Shown: positions 35,047 through 47,047, numbered from the stretch's first letter. The stretch: 64,000 bases of DNA from Parietaria judaica (GCA_954871525.1 OX940866.1:36468521-36532520), one strand, 5' to 3'. The notes: generated by a model not told the origin, from the sequence alone. Translations and numbers: made by a program.

Positions 35047-35434
35047 CCAAATATTAGGGACAAGGGCTTGGGCCCTTTGGGTCATAGGATTTTGTGGATG
35101 GGGGAGGACTCACACAAATGTTACAACTTACACCACACGCGCGCGCCGGCGAGGCGGGGTGGGGTGGGGTTGGGTGATCTTGTGTGAATATAATTACTTT
35201 TGCCGAAAGTTTAATTGGTATTTTTGCCGAAATCTACCATTTTAGCTAAATTCCAACCACTTTTCGCACATTTTACACACAAAAATGAAAAACGAAATTC
35301 CATCCACGTGCCCATGCGAAAAGTGCGAAAAAAGGGAAAACGACAGCGAAACGAGAAGGCTTTCGTTTCGGTAGCCTCCGAAAAACGAAAATCGGTCCGA
35401 AAGTCGAGCGATTTTCCCGAAATTTTGCTCCTTG

Positions 35435-36040
35435 GGTCATGATATATATTAATTGCTATAATCTTTTATTTAGCTACTTATGCCATCGACAGTTTAAAGA
35501 AAGTCTTAATTATTATTATTATTATTATTATTTAAATCAACATCTAATATAGCCAATTTTATTAATTTTTATCATGTATTGGAACTCTATGCTCTATACA
35601 ATCAATAGATATGATATACTTTTCTTGAAAGTAATAAGATTTATATCTTATCTTAATAATCATGATCATTTACATTAGTTGATAAATTTAAATTGTTAAT
35701 GAGATGGGTTTATTTGGTGTGATTAAAAAAATCACGAGTAATTAAAAGCTTGAAAACGACACTAAAATACGACAAAACGACAGTGTTTGGAGAGAACTAC
35801 AATGAATTTAAAAACGACAGAAATCTGAGAAACGACAGAAATTCTTAACCCATTTGAACGAAATGATTTGTTTATTAAGTTAAATCTTTTAGTGGACTGT
35901 TTTATTTCCTTTTCATGTCCTGAAGTTCATATATCACTTCACATACATGCATGTTAATAATAATTAAATACTATATAAATGTAATGAGGACTTTATATCA
36001 TTTAAGTTAAGAGTATATACAAATACTTTACTAAATTAAA
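35435..36040. other. AT-rich spacer
   Basis: Contains an ATT microsatellite (35509-35531) and a cluster of ACGACA/ACGACAG motifs (35750-35850). The right edge is the 3' side of the zinc-ribbon gene. No gene seen. Confidence 0.5.
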
Positions 36041-36945
36041 TTAGCCAGAAAAGAATCTCTTCCATGATTGCCAAGGTAGAAATCCACCTGCAATTCACAT
36101 ACAAACAAGTTAGATTAAAATATAAACTGTATTAATTAATAAGATAATAGCGACAAATGTACTTAAGTTTAGACAATACTAAAGTTTTATTTGTAAAGAC
36201 CAAAATAACAAAGTTAAGTAAAAGTAGAGGACATGTGTTTTTTGTCTCCATTTTGTCTTTCCCGTTAGTTCAGAGTGACATGTTATTGAATTCTCTTTTA
36301 CTTCGTGTTATTTACGCATATTTAATTAATGATATTTTATCGATTATCACATATTATTTACACTTTTACTCAACTTAGATACTTCGGTCTTTGTAGATAG
36401 AACTTGAGTGCATGATCACTAATTTGCATAAAGTTATAAGCATTTGCCGATAATTTTCTCTTAATTAAATTAAACTCGCAAAATTAGCATTCATAATTTC
36501 CGCGATGCAGATTCGAATTCGGTACCGCAATTCGTGCATTTGATATAAAACTCCTTCTTCAGAATTAATCCTGACCCTCCACAGACCTCACATCTCCTCT
36601 GAGCTATCTGCCATTTATATTCATATTCTTTAACAAAAATAATAAACATTATATTATATATATATTATATATATATATGGATATGTGACGTACAATTCTT
36701 TTGCTGAATTCAATTCCTGCCACCACAAAAGGAGTCACTCCAGCTGCGGTGCCGACAAGAACTTGCCACGTCAGTCCGGCGGAGTCCGCAGAGGAGGGGA
36801 TGCTGTCAATCCCGGCGATGTTCCTAACTTGCAGCATCTTGCTCCGGATGGGACGGCCGTGTTTGAAGCGGGCGGGACCGACGGTGGAGAGGTAGTAGTT
36901 GGCTCTAAGGAGAGTGTTTTGAGGAGTGAGAGTTGGGGAGTTCAT
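36041..36945 (-). CDS. Small putative plastid membrane-anchored zinc-ribbon protein, three exons
   Basis: Minus-strand model: 36945-36694, 36607-36526, 36087-36041 (donors ATT|GTACGT and TTGCG|GTACCG; acceptors GGCAG and TTGCAG), 126 residues, phases consistent. Residues 1-50 are Ser/Arg-rich and poor in acidic residues, like a plastid transit peptide. About 60-80 (LTWQVLVGTAAGVTPFVVAG) is a likely membrane segment. Then IAQRRCEVCGGSGL with C90-x2-C93 and C108-x2-C111 form a zinc ribbon, and the end GGFLPWQSWKRFFSG is a strongly conserved tail I recognise from small plant proteins of unknown role. Exon 3 is only 47 nt; without it the frame of exon 2 reads on to a misleading stop at 36491. I chose the ATG at 36945 because upstream lies only a GAA/TTC microsatellite with no in-frame ATG. 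Location and function are inference. Confidence 0.85.
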
Positions 36946-36984
36946 TGAAGCTCTTGGAAATGGAAGCGAGTGAATATTAGAGAC

Positions 36985-37030
36985 AAGAAGAAGAAGAAGA
37001 CGAAGAAGAAGAAGAAGAAGAAGAAGAAGC
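36985..37030. repeat. GAA/TTC microsatellite
   Basis: Run of GAA units with a few interruptions (GACGAA, GAAGC) in the 5' leader region of the zinc-ribbon gene. On the minus strand it reads as CTT, giving a false poly-Leu ORF. Confidence 0.85.
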
Positions 37031-37032
37031 AA

Positions 37033-37415
37033 GAAGAAGAAACCACGTAGGTTTGTTTAAGAACCACAAACTTGACTTCTTATCCTATTTCCATGCTTAT
37101 CAATTCTTAACAAAATTAAAAGCCTCTATATTTTGTGCTTAAATCGAATTAGCCGTGAAATAAAAACCGCTAGTTTGATTAGATACTCGCACCTGGAAAA
37201 AAAATTAATTAATAAACAAAAGAGTAATATAAATCGGGTTTAATTATAATATCCGATACGAGTAACCGGTTTGAAAATGGTTAGTTTATTAATTAAATCG
37301 GAAATTTTAGGATTTATTTTTATATTTAATAAAAACTTCAAGTGCGATGTTATATTTTGAAATCATCAATTTGATTATGTTATTAATTAAGAAAATACTC
37401 ATTTTGTGCAAACCT
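37033..37415. other. Spacer, promoter side of the zinc-ribbon gene
   Basis: AT-rich, no gene seen. The promoter of the minus-strand gene should lie in the left part. Confidence 0.5.
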
Positions 37416-37424
37416 TTTAAAAAA

Positions 37425-37883
37425 GAGTTAATGACGGCAAAAATACCCAATGTTTGGTCAAAGAACCCCTCATGTACCCAAAGTTTAAAAGTGGTGGGAA
37501 AAGTACCCAAAGTCGCATTTGGGGAGTTGACCACTCCATTCTCGTAACGCAGTTAACTTACCCGTCAACTCTGGCCACGTGGACAAACGTGGGTTGCTGA
37601 CATAACAATTTTTTGCCACGTGGACAAGCCCAATTAAGGGTTTAATTCGTTGTTTTATCGTAAACGAGGCTGATGTAGGCTCATCCACGTGGCAAAAACT
37701 TGCTATGTCAGCAACTCACGTTTGTCCACATGGCCAGAGTTGACAGGTAAGTTAACTGCGTTACGAGAATGGAGTGGTCAACTCCCCAAATGCGACTTTG
37801 GGTACTTTTCCCACCACTTTTAAACTTTGGGTACACGAGGGGTTCTTTGACCAAACTTTGGGTATTTTTGCCGTCATTAACCC
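37425..37883. mobile_element. Long-hairpin (foldback) Mutator-like element, 459 bp
   Basis: The two halves are inverted copies: arms of about 205 bp around a loop of about 45 bp. Ends GAGTTAATGACGGC and GCCGTCATTAACCC, flanked by an exact 9-bp duplication TTTAAAAAA (37416-37424, 37884-37892). A 9-bp duplication and long inverted repeats suggest a Mutator-like non-autonomous element. The arms contain GCCACGTGG-type palindromes. No coding capacity. Confidence 0.9.
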
Positions 37884-37892
37884 TTTAAAAAA

Positions 37893-38838
37893 TTACCCAT
37901 TATGGGTAGTTTTTTACACACGCAATGGGTAGTTTTTTTAAAAGTTTGACATAAAATGGGTATTTCGTACAATTTCCTTATATTTAATTAGATTATGTTG
38001 TATTTTTCTCATTTGAAGTTAATTCGCAAATTTTTATTATTATTTTCTTAGTAAAAGATAGAGGCTCAACATCCGCAATGTGATCAATGTGATCTCGAAT
38101 CCCAAGTAGAGTGGCACCTAAAACACAAAATAAGAAACGGGACTCTGAATAAGATATATGAAAAATAACATTGTTTACAAAGAAACAAAAAGAGACGAGA
38201 ACTGACTGAACTTAAGATCTCTCTCTATCAAAGCACACCCAAAAACGAATAAAGTTAGCAAAAATGAAGATTAGACGAAAAAGGGTTAATCCCGACAAAA
38301 GTACCGTTACTTTCAAAATATGGACCAATACTACCAATACTTTTTATTCACTCGGATAAAGTTCCAATTCTCTTGGTTTGGACCTTCCGTCATCATGCCG
38401 TCTCCCTTCGTTACTCTAAGCCACGTGTGGCAAAAGTATTTATTTTTATATTCTCCTTTTACATAGAAGGTATCTTGATAACTATAGAAAAATCGAGTGT
38501 AAATATGTAAAAAAAATATTTTATAGGTTTTCCATCGATAAGTATCGATACGTTTCAAAAACGGTAACAGTATATTCTAAAGGTTTCCCATCGATAAATC
38601 CATCGATAACCGATTAGTCCGTCGCAAAAACGATAATCTAAACTCTCCGGTCACTGTTGCAGAAACGACATGTCGTTTTCTAGCAAGCGTGAAAACGACA
38701 TGTCGTACGAAGGAGCGCAGGCTTTGACCGTTGTCCGGTTATGAGAGAATGATTAAGAGTGTGAGTGATTAACCGCCAAAAAAAGCAGATAAAAGTGGAT
38801 GGAAAGATAGGGTTTATGGGTATATTCTTCAGGCAGGC
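37893..38838. other. Spacer and MTERF9 promoter side
   Basis: Contains a partial relative of the foldback family (listed), CGATAA and ACGACATGTCG motif clusters (38550-38715), and at the right end the mTERF leader, with upstream ATGs out of frame with the main start. No other gene seen. Confidence 0.5.
38283..38435. mobile_element. Partial relative of the foldback family
   Basis: GGGTTAATCCCGACAAAAGT near 38283 and a GCCACGTGTGGCAAAA segment near 38420 resemble one arm of the foldback elements. The second arm is missing, so this would be a truncated or solo arm. Confidence 0.4.
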
Positions 38839-41026
38839 ATGTCACTCTGCTCTCTCTCTCCCACCTCCTCCTTCCTTCTTCGCTCTTCTTCCTCCTTCCT
38901 CAATGGCGGACTCAAGCGGAGCTTCGTGCCTCGCTTCTCCACGCATTCCAACCCCAAGATTCTCAAGTCCAATCGCCGATCCAGGTACGGCCAGGCTCTC
39001 TCTCCCTACGACTCCGACGACGGGGACGACGACGGGTTCGGCGATGAGTCCGATGAGGATTCGTTCAGCGACGTAAGTTCTCAGAGTATGCTCATTGTTT
39101 GATAGAAATCATGTCGGAATTTTGAAGGGTTTTTCTCAAAGCGGTGATCTTTGAGCTGTTTCAAGAGTATGCTCAAGGAATTCTTCACTTTCAGAGCAGA
39201 TTACTTAAAGGGTTTTCGAGAATTTAGAAGAAGAATCAGTTTAGGAGGATTCGTGTTTGTCGATTTTGCGGTTTTGGGAAAGTGTAAAATTCGTATCTTT
39301 TAACGCTGTTTGAGTGTAATTTCTTTGGCGTTTCGAAGGCGAAATGGGACGAGAATGCTTTGCTTCAGGATTCTTGACTTGATAATTTACATGATAAACA
39401 TGTGTGGAATATATGTCGCAAATGTAACTGAAGCTATATGTTTGGTGAACTCTATACAGGATGACTTTGCAGAGACTTTGGATTTCGAGACAAGAAGTAA
39501 GAAGTCTATGCCGAAAGGCGGATCCATCAAGAGTACGCACTCTGTAACGTTTATTAAAATGGGCTTCTTCTTTTTTTATGAATAATAAGACTAAATATTG
39601 ATTCTTTCGGTAGCTGGTCGGAGAGAGCTGAATAAGAGGAAAACCGGAGGTGTTAGTTCATTGGATTTACACAATGGAAAGGTAATACTGAAATTCAAAA
39701 ACATGCTTTCGCTTTACTATCCATTCTCAGCTATATAAACATAGAAAACTTAAACTTAAATTCCTTTTGTTTGTAAGGTTAATACGAGGAAGATTATTGA
39801 GAAAAATTATCCTCGACTAGTGGAAGAGATAGAAGTAGACGAGCGATGGTTACCGCTAATCGATTATTTAAGCACATTTGGGCTCAAAGAGTCGCACTTC
39901 ATTCAAATGTACGAGCGACACATGCCTTCTCTTCAGATAAATGTCGCTTCTGCCCGAGAAAGGTTGGAGTATTTGGTCAGTGTCGGCGTGAAACAAAAGG
40001 ACGTAAAGAGAATACTCTTGAGGCAACCCCAGATTCTAGAATACACGGTTGAGAATAATTTGAAGACTCATATTGCTTTTCTAATGAATTTGGGAATCCC
40101 AAGTACGAGGATCGGGCATATCATCGCCTCTGCTCCGTCGCTTTTCTCCTATAGCGTTGAGAATTCTCTGAAACCGACTGTGCGATATTTGGTTGAGGAG
40201 GTCGGAATTAAAGAAAAAGATTTGGGAAAAGTCGTGCAGTTGAGCCCTCAGATTCTTGTTCAGCGGATCGATGTTTCTTGGAACTCCCGTTACGTTTTCC
40301 TTTCGAAGGAAATTGGAGCGCCGAGAGATAATATAGTGAAGATGGTGACCAAACACCCTCAGCTTCTCCATTACAGCATCGACGACGGGTTACTTCCGAG
40401 AATCAATTTCCTGAGGAGTATCGGGATGAAGAACGCCGATATCTTGAAAGTCATAACTAGTCTTACACAGGTATTTTTTCCTTTTATAATCTTGGTTTCA
40501 TTATTGAGTAAATGGAGCTGATCCTATTAAATTTGTTTTGTACCAATTTTTACTATAACTAGGGATTATATTGCATCCAAATGAGAATAATCTAAGGATA
40601 AAGTGCTCCAAAATAAAATAAAGGGAGAAAAACGCGCCAATGGGAAAGTTAAGGAGGGTTTCCGCAAATCACTCTTCATTATTACCTACTTCAATACTTT
40701 CATTGCAGGTTTTATCTCTTTCTCTGGAGGAAAACTTGAAGCCCAAGTATTTGTACTTGGTCAATGAACTGAACAACGAGGTCCACTCGTTGACGAAATA
40801 CCCGATGTATCTGAGCCTATCGTTAGACCAGAGAATCCGTCCCCGTCATCGGTTTTTGGTTTCCCTAAAGAAAGCTCCGAAGGGGCCGTTTCCTCTGAGT
40901 TCATTTGTTCCGACCGATGAATGCTTCTGCCAGAATTGGGCCAAAACTAGCGTCGACAAGTACCTCGAATTTCGCCAGAAACTATTACTCAAGGATTTCG
41001 CAAATAAATATGAAAGAAAATCCTAA
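38839..41026 (+). CDS. MTERF9: Plastid mTERF protein, MTERF9 type
   Basis: Nucleic-acid-binding helical-repeat protein; the Arabidopsis MTERF9 protein acts in plastid gene expression and ribosome assembly. Exons 38839-39072, 39460-39532, 39614-39681, 39778-40470, 40709-41026, 461 residues, all junctions GT-AG and in phase. The first ~45 residues are Ser/Arg-rich, like a transit peptide, followed by an acidic stretch (DSDDGDDDGFGDESDED) encoded at the end of exon 1. mTERF repeats run from about residue 150 to 420, each with a Pro-Gln/Ser-Ile/Leu pattern (RQPQILEY, APSLFSYS, SPQILVQR, HPQLLHYS, YPMYLSLSLDQRIRPRH). DERWLPLIDYLSTFGLKESH and the end FANKYERKS match MTERF9 proteins as I remember them. 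An upstream ATG at 38816 is out of frame and overlaps the start, so some translational control is possible. Confidence 0.93.
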
Positions 41027-42426
41027 ATGGGTTCCGTGATGTTCACGGTGTTTCAAGATAAAGCTCAGATTATTGGTTTTCTGATGCTTGTTGAGATGTT
41101 CCTCTTCTGTGGCCCGTGAAGAGCTTCGACGGCGGATAGGTGTTTTCACGTAAAGTAAAGTCGGCTGACAGAAAAGGGTAATTACGGGAATTTATTGTGT
41201 TATGCTCTGGTTATGCCTATTTTAGGGTTCTTAATTATTCATTCAATGCAATGCAGGTTTGTTTACTTACTGATCAAGCTAACAACTTGAAGGAGACTGA
41301 TGAACTAACTGTACATTTAACTGAGGATCATTGATAAGTATATATATATATATATATGAATTATAGTTATGCTTATATATATATTATTGTTTTATTGAGA
41401 CTGTAGACAATTTTGTTGTACTTATGTATCTTCCATATACCAAAGGCTCTTCATAAGATTTTTTTTTATATATATATTTTTAAAGTTGTTTGGACTGACT
41501 TTAAATGTATAAATTAAATTCAGTGTTTTCTCTGAGGTATCGGACACGTTTCTTCTCATTTTATTTTATTTTATTTTACTTTTTTTTTACTGTTGAGTAA
41601 TTTGTTAGTGGTGTAGACACGATCGTAGGAACGAGAATGAACGAAATTGAAAAACTCGAATTTAGAGAGCTATAAAACTCGATGTTACAATAATTGCATA
41701 AAGAAACTAAGTCCCAAAAAGATGGATAATTATTCAACAAAAATCGCATAAATAAAGAGGCATATATGGATTTTAATTCTTGAAAGATTTCCCGTTCTTG
41801 TAGTCCCACGCGTTCATGAAAGTCATTCTTATTATATCCACATCATTTAGTATATTAGACTTTGAAATTTAATTTTTTGCAGACGTGCGTTCTAAACTTC
41901 AAAAAACTGATTTATCGGCAAAAACGATAACCAACTCCTTCTGAAATGCCATAAAAACAAAGAAAAATATCTTGAAATGAATGATAGCAAAACTGGAGGG
42001 ACATTTTAGGCAATAAGTATTTAGTAGCAATTGCTTTCGAACAGCTTGATGTGATAAACACAAAGAATATTATAATGGTGGTGTTGTCGTAGGTGAATTA
42101 CTGCTTGTCTTTTTGCTTACTTCATCTTCATAATTCAACTACACATTATTATTTCTTCATAAATATCAAAACGTGTTTAAAAATTCAACGTTAAATACCT
42201 ATTCTTTATTTAAACCGGAAAAAATACAAATATTGTTCGCTGATGTACAAGACAGGTCTCGTACATGTTTTATGCATGGCAGAAAAGTATAGATATTTTG
42301 TCCGACTAAAACAATGAAATAAAACTTCTTGTTAGTTTTTTTATTTTTTATTTTTAAGAATTGATATTTATGCCGGGAATAGTCCTTATTTCTTCAACAA
42401 AGATTCACCATCTCAATCTATGTATT
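41027..42426. other. AT-rich intergenic DNA
   Basis: Contains the MTERF9 3'UTR at its left end, TA tracts (41339-41357, 41466-41480), and nothing I recognise as a gene. Confidence 0.5.
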
Positions 42427-42434
42427 GTGTGGTC

Positions 42435-43164
42435 TAGAGCTGGGGCTCACGACGTCGCGACTGGTCGCGACCGAATCGCCAAAAATCGCGACTGTTCCGG
42501 TCGCGACGCGTCGCGACTCGTGCAGTCGCGGTGGGTCGCGATTTCTCGCGACTCTCTGGGCTTTTTTTGCGGCAAATGTATCTGTTTTCTTGAAATGTTT
42601 ATTTTTAGTACTTTTTACCCGAATTTAATTATCAAACTTTATTAATTATTTCAAAATATTCTTTAAGTATGTTAATTATTTAAAATTATTATCTCTAAGT
42701 TATTTTTTTCAAAATTAATATTTAAGTATGTTATAATTTTTTGGTTTGTAACATAATAATAATCTTGTTTTTTATTGTTAATTTATAATTTGTAACATAT
42801 GTTAATACATAATAGTTTTTAAAGTTGTAATAATTTTAACAAATTTAATTAACATATAAATAAATATGATAAGACGAGATATTCAAGTTATTTGAAATTT
42901 GAAATTTTAGGGTTGAAATTCGAGTAAAGTGGGTAATAATTGTGGTTGGGTAATAAAATTCGGATAAAAAATGTGTTATTTATGCCACAAAAAGACAAAA
43001 TGACCCGGATCTTGAATGTGAGCCGTTGATGGGCTTCACGCGGATCCCCATCCGAGAGTCGCGACTTTTGCCATAAATCGCGACGAATCGCGACTCGTCG
43101 CGATTCCCAAGCAAGCGTCGCGACGCGTCGTGGTGAGGATTGGCGACGTTTTCCTGCAGCTCTA
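42435..43164. mobile_element. 730-bp hAT-like element with TCGCGA-rich ends
   Basis: Ends TAGAGCTG and CAGCTCTA are inverted repeats, flanked by an exact 8-bp duplication GTGTGGTC (42427-42434, 43165-43172), pointing to hAT. The outer ~120 bp on the left has about seven TCGCGA sites and the outer ~120 bp on the right about five, in a background that is otherwise AT-rich. Such subterminal repeats are the usual transposase-binding sites of hAT elements. The middle has no coding capacity. Confidence 0.88.
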
Positions 43165-43172
43165 GTGTGGTC

Positions 43173-44352
43173 AGAGGAAGCTGTGCTCCTAATCTAACTT
43201 TTCATGCCTGATTTATAAGCTACAAAATGGGTTTTTGCCCTCTTTTTCACGCCCTAAACGATCGATACCGATTTACCGCACCGCATTATGTTTTTGTCTC
43301 CCCCAAGTATATCCGAAAAATTAGAGCTGAAAATTCCAGTTCCAAAAAATCATCAAGCCTTACTTTATTTAAAAAAAAAAACGGAAATATAAGATTCCAA
43401 TTCCCAATTTAAGTTGCAACTTTAATATTAAAAAAAAACTTTGTGAATGAAAATCTGATTATGCTTTTTTTTTTCCTTACTTTATTTGAGTTTTAACCAC
43501 AAAAATTAAGTCTCTTTAAAAATTAATAAATTAAAAAAAGCATTAATCCATAAAACTTGTGGAGAGAAGAACATTCACGAGACAAAACATAATTTTTTTT
43601 TCCATAATTTCACATAATAATTATTAGAACATACTCCAACAAAACAAGTGAATAAATCTAATAATATTAAAAGATCAACATATGAATAAATCTAATAATA
43701 TTAAATCTAAAAGTCAATCCGCTAAAAAATCTATATAACAGCTCTCATAAAAAAAAAATATGAATAAAGCTTAGTTATTGGTTTTTTTTTTTTTTGGGTA
43801 CTTTTTCGTGTAATTACATAAATTTATAAATTCTTAACTAACCCACCTAATAATATTATTATGAACATACACAAGTATAAGTTTCCATATCCTAAAAAAA
43901 TTACAAAAAGAAATCAATTTAAACTTCCACAATTTTCATCCAATTTGAGAGACTAAAAATACTTATAAACATACAAATCAACTTTATATAAGAGAAATAT
44001 GTAAGAGAATAAAATTTCACATAAAACAATGGTTCAAATTGATATAAGAAGAGGTATATATGTAAACATATGTTCAAGTTATTTCATCTATGGCTGACTA
44101 AAAAACATTGACTATATTAACCCTCTCACTAAAAAGGTCCAAAAGATATTACCTTGTGGTTAAAATCATCGGAAACCTGTAAAATTCTGTCTTATAATGA
44201 TATAAATATTATATATTTATATACCTTCTTTATGTATTATATCTTCTTTCTTCTTTATGCTAAGCCTGACTGACCTCTCTTCTTTTATATATACTTCAAA
44301 CTGGAACCCTAATGAAAAACTCTATAGACCTGTTTCTGTGCTTCCCTCGTCT
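43173..44352. other. AT-rich intergenic DNA
   Basis: Many A and T runs; no gene seen. The right end is the 3' side of the CCCH gene (minus strand). Confidence 0.5.
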
Positions 44353-46380
44353 CTACCTAACCGTCGAGATTCCGTTCGTTATCGAACTCGAGAACGGGCT
44401 GTCCGGGAGATTAAGGCTGCGCGAAAGGGAAAAAAAGAAGAAACAATTTCGATCAGATCTTGAACGAGGTAATCGACGAATTCAAGGAGACTTTGAGTAT
44501 ACCTATCTTGGTCAGTGTAATTGACTTCCGCGCTCGTGGAGCCGCAGTTAAGAGCGTCAAAAAGACGGGAAAACTGTTCCGAGTGCGGGAAATTTAATTG
44601 CTCTGCGATAAATGAAAAGTTCTATCACGATCGACGGGAAATTTAAACGTAGCAAAGTGGAATTACGATTAGATTATGGTAAATGGTTAACCTTCCGGGA
44701 CGGTGAGCTCGTTCAAGGGGTGATTAAAAAAAGACTGATTGTTGACGGCCTTCTCCGCCAGCTGGATTCGCCTCGCCTTATCTTCCAGCACGAGGTCTCG
44801 TTCTTGTTGTTCTTGGAATTGCTTCCTCATAAGTCTGGTATGTCTCACTGAAACATAAGAGCGACACGCTGTTAGATTTATATCGAAAGTTTTCCTAGCG
44901 ATTTATACAGATTCTAAGTAACTCACGTGCGTAAAACTCGGCTTCCATGTCGGAATAGGAAGGCTGGTAAAGCATCACATTCTCGGATCTATCAGAGAAC
45001 TTCCTGCTCAGAATAAACTATGCTAGTTTTTAAGCAACTTTCCGTTTTATATCGACTAGAAATTCACGTGCTTTTGAAAGGAAAACAAACCTATCCATGA
45101 TCTTTGATTTTTCCCGGTAGGGTTTCACGAGAACACGAGCACCGCAGACAAAGTGAGGATTTCCGTTGCTCAAAATCATCTTCACGGTGTCTGCACTCAC
45201 GAATGTGACGAACCCGAACATTCTCTTCTGTTGGCAAGGAATCCTGACATCTTCAACAGGCCCGAAAGTGCTGCGATAAACGGAAAGAGCAGGTTATGAT
45301 TCAAACAGCGAACAAGTTGTGACAGGAAAAGATTGAATGAAACATACGCAAAGTAGCTCGAGACGTCTTCTTCGGTGAACGTGCTCTCGGCCGGAAATGT
45401 CAGGTAAATCTGCCTCGATCCACTCACGATCGGACCTGGGTCGCTCTTTTCATTCCGGTTATCCCCGTATTTCATAGCATCTTCAACCAGAATCACAGCA
45501 TGCTGTCCATGGGGCCTGCTAGCTCAACCGTAAAGTTCAAAAATTTAGCGCTCACGTCTCACGAAATCACCGGAAACCGAACTTTATACGACAGAGACCA
45601 AAGTTATTACCTGTCGATCAATCGAATGCTGTTCTTCAACCGAGCAAGGAGCTTCGTCAGGCTATAACCAGCTTTCCCGTGTCTCTGGCTCTCGGTGAGG
45701 TAGCCTTCGGCCTGAAGGTACTTCCCGTACTTCTCGTAGTACATTGCGGGAAGAGAAGCGATGGAGACGGGATTCCCTCTCCTTGATTTCAGCAGCTCAA
45801 CGATCTCAAGCTCTAATTTCTCGAGCGACACCGGTGATAAAACCTGCTCGTCTCCCGGAAAAGGGTCATTCCCGTAAAGATGAACAAAGTTCTCAGGAAC
45901 AACCTGGCCATGGGCGTACCGGCAGCTACTTCCGTGCTTGCAAAACCCCTTGTTGAAGTAATGGCAGGTCTTGACCGGGAACTCGGTCCCTACGCTCGAG
46001 TTGAACAGCCTCCGGTTGGCTCTCGCCCCCGGGTAAAAGCTCTCGACCGGGTCTTCAGCCCCGAGGAAAAGCTGAGGCAGGTTTTGCAGCTCCGCGGGTT
46101 CAGAGAAAGGCCCGAATACGTCGCTCGAAGCATTGCTGAGCTTGTGCGGGTCCCAGAATTGCGACCTCCGGTTCAAAGGCGAAAACTGCTGTAGCCGCGA
46201 AAGCTCGGCCTGGACCCGGAGAACCACCTGCTGAAAGTGATGCTCCGGCGACGAAGCCAGCCCCGCGAGCTCATCGCTTTCTTGATTGATAAGCAAATAG
46301 CCTAAGATCTTCGAGCCGTTTTCAGGGTCTACTTTCCGAATCCTGCTCAATAGGCCGTTCGTTGGTTCGGCGAAATCCAT
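44353..46380 (-). CDS. LOTUS-CCCH-RRM RNA-binding protein, seven exons
   Basis: Predicted cytoplasmic or nuclear RNA-binding protein. Exons (minus): 46380-45611, 45515-45348, 45270-45091, 45003-44927, 44847-44692, 44602-44503, 44416-44353; 504 residues, phases consistent, GT-AG throughout. Zinc finger [19 protein letters not shown] at 139-157 (C-x7-C-x5-C-x3-H), LOTUS/OST-HTH domain at about 185-257 ([19 protein letters not shown]...[15 protein letters not shown]), RRM at about 285-375 ([11 protein letters not shown]...; RNP1-like RMFGFVTF). Then [11 protein letters not shown], a charged helix ([18 protein letters not shown]), and the tail [12 protein letters not shown] that is typical of plant proteins of this architecture. 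The last two short exons are missed if exon 5 is read to its in-frame stop at 44687. Similar Arabidopsis proteins are annotated as CCCH zinc finger proteins with an RRM (for example At5g12440, from memory). Exact orthologue not assigned. Confidence 0.92.
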
Positions 46381-46391
46381 TTATATAAACA

Positions 46392-46960
46392 CTGCAAACA
46401 CAAAAATCGCAGAAATTAGAATGACCCAACAAAGAAAGTTTCAATCTTTCTACTTCTTTCTTCTTCACTTGCATAAATAAATAAAAAAATACATAAAAAA
46501 TACCGAAAATAGGCTTTTCTAAATCTGGTATGAAAATGGGAAGAACACAGGTTTTCTGAGTTCATCAAATTTGACAATATACACAGATGACGAATTATAT
46601 AATAATAATAATAATAATCTTCGAACAACATTGAGAGCTTCAAACAACGACGAATGAAGATTGAAGAGAAGCGCACCGAAATCATTCAAACCCAGGAACA
46701 AAAACAAGAAAAAAAATCAAAAATAATTTTAAAGAAAATATTGAGAGCTTCTTCTTCTTCTTCAAAGCACCATATTATTATCCAGTAACAGTGAGTTCTT
46801 CTTCCTCCATTATCCAAAACAAGGACATCGTGTTAATCTCAAGAAAAGCAATCTGACAGAGACGAAGCTTAAAAAACTATACTTTATTATTCATATAATA
46901 TAACATATATAAATAATAATTAATGAAAAAAGATTAATCGCTTACTCACTCAGTCACAGA
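46392..46960 (-). other. Probable 5'UTR intron of the CCCH gene
   Basis: A clean acceptor (TTGCAG on the minus strand, ending at 46392) sits 11 bp before the ATG, and GTGAGTAAGCG-type donors lie near 46950-46960. The region between is AT-rich with TTC and ATT microsatellites. Inferred, not proven. Confidence 0.5.
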
Positions 46961-46976
46961 AAACGACTCCTTACTG

Positions 46977-47047
46977 AGCTCTCTCTCTCTCTCTCCTCTG
47001 TGAAACTCTCGCGTATATATAATATTATATATATAGTATATATAGTA
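46977..47047 (-). promoter_or_regulatory. Likely core promoter of the CCCH gene
   Basis: Read on the minus strand: TA-rich TATATATAATATTATATATA (about 47030-47011), then about 15-30 bp later a GAGAGAGAGAGAG run (46994-46977), a common plant start-site pattern, leading into the leader. Confidence 0.5.

Larger units (their letters stand above)
33828..35434. mobile_element. hAT-like non-autonomous element, copy 2, interrupted
   Basis: Same family and orientation as copy 1: left end CAAGGTTTAAAATACCGC, right end reading CAAGGAGCAAAATTTCGG on the other strand. Without the 546-bp insert and its extra 8-bp duplication it is 1053 bp, against 1045 bp in copy 1. I could not find an intact target duplication, which suggests an older or eroded copy. 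Confidence 0.72.

Noticed and set aside
36649..37032. 127-codon minus ORF starting with poly-Leu
   Set aside because: The poly-Leu part is the GAA/TTC microsatellite with no ATG in frame, and the end runs into an intron; the real start is the ATG at 36945 and the rest is replaced by the spliced model.
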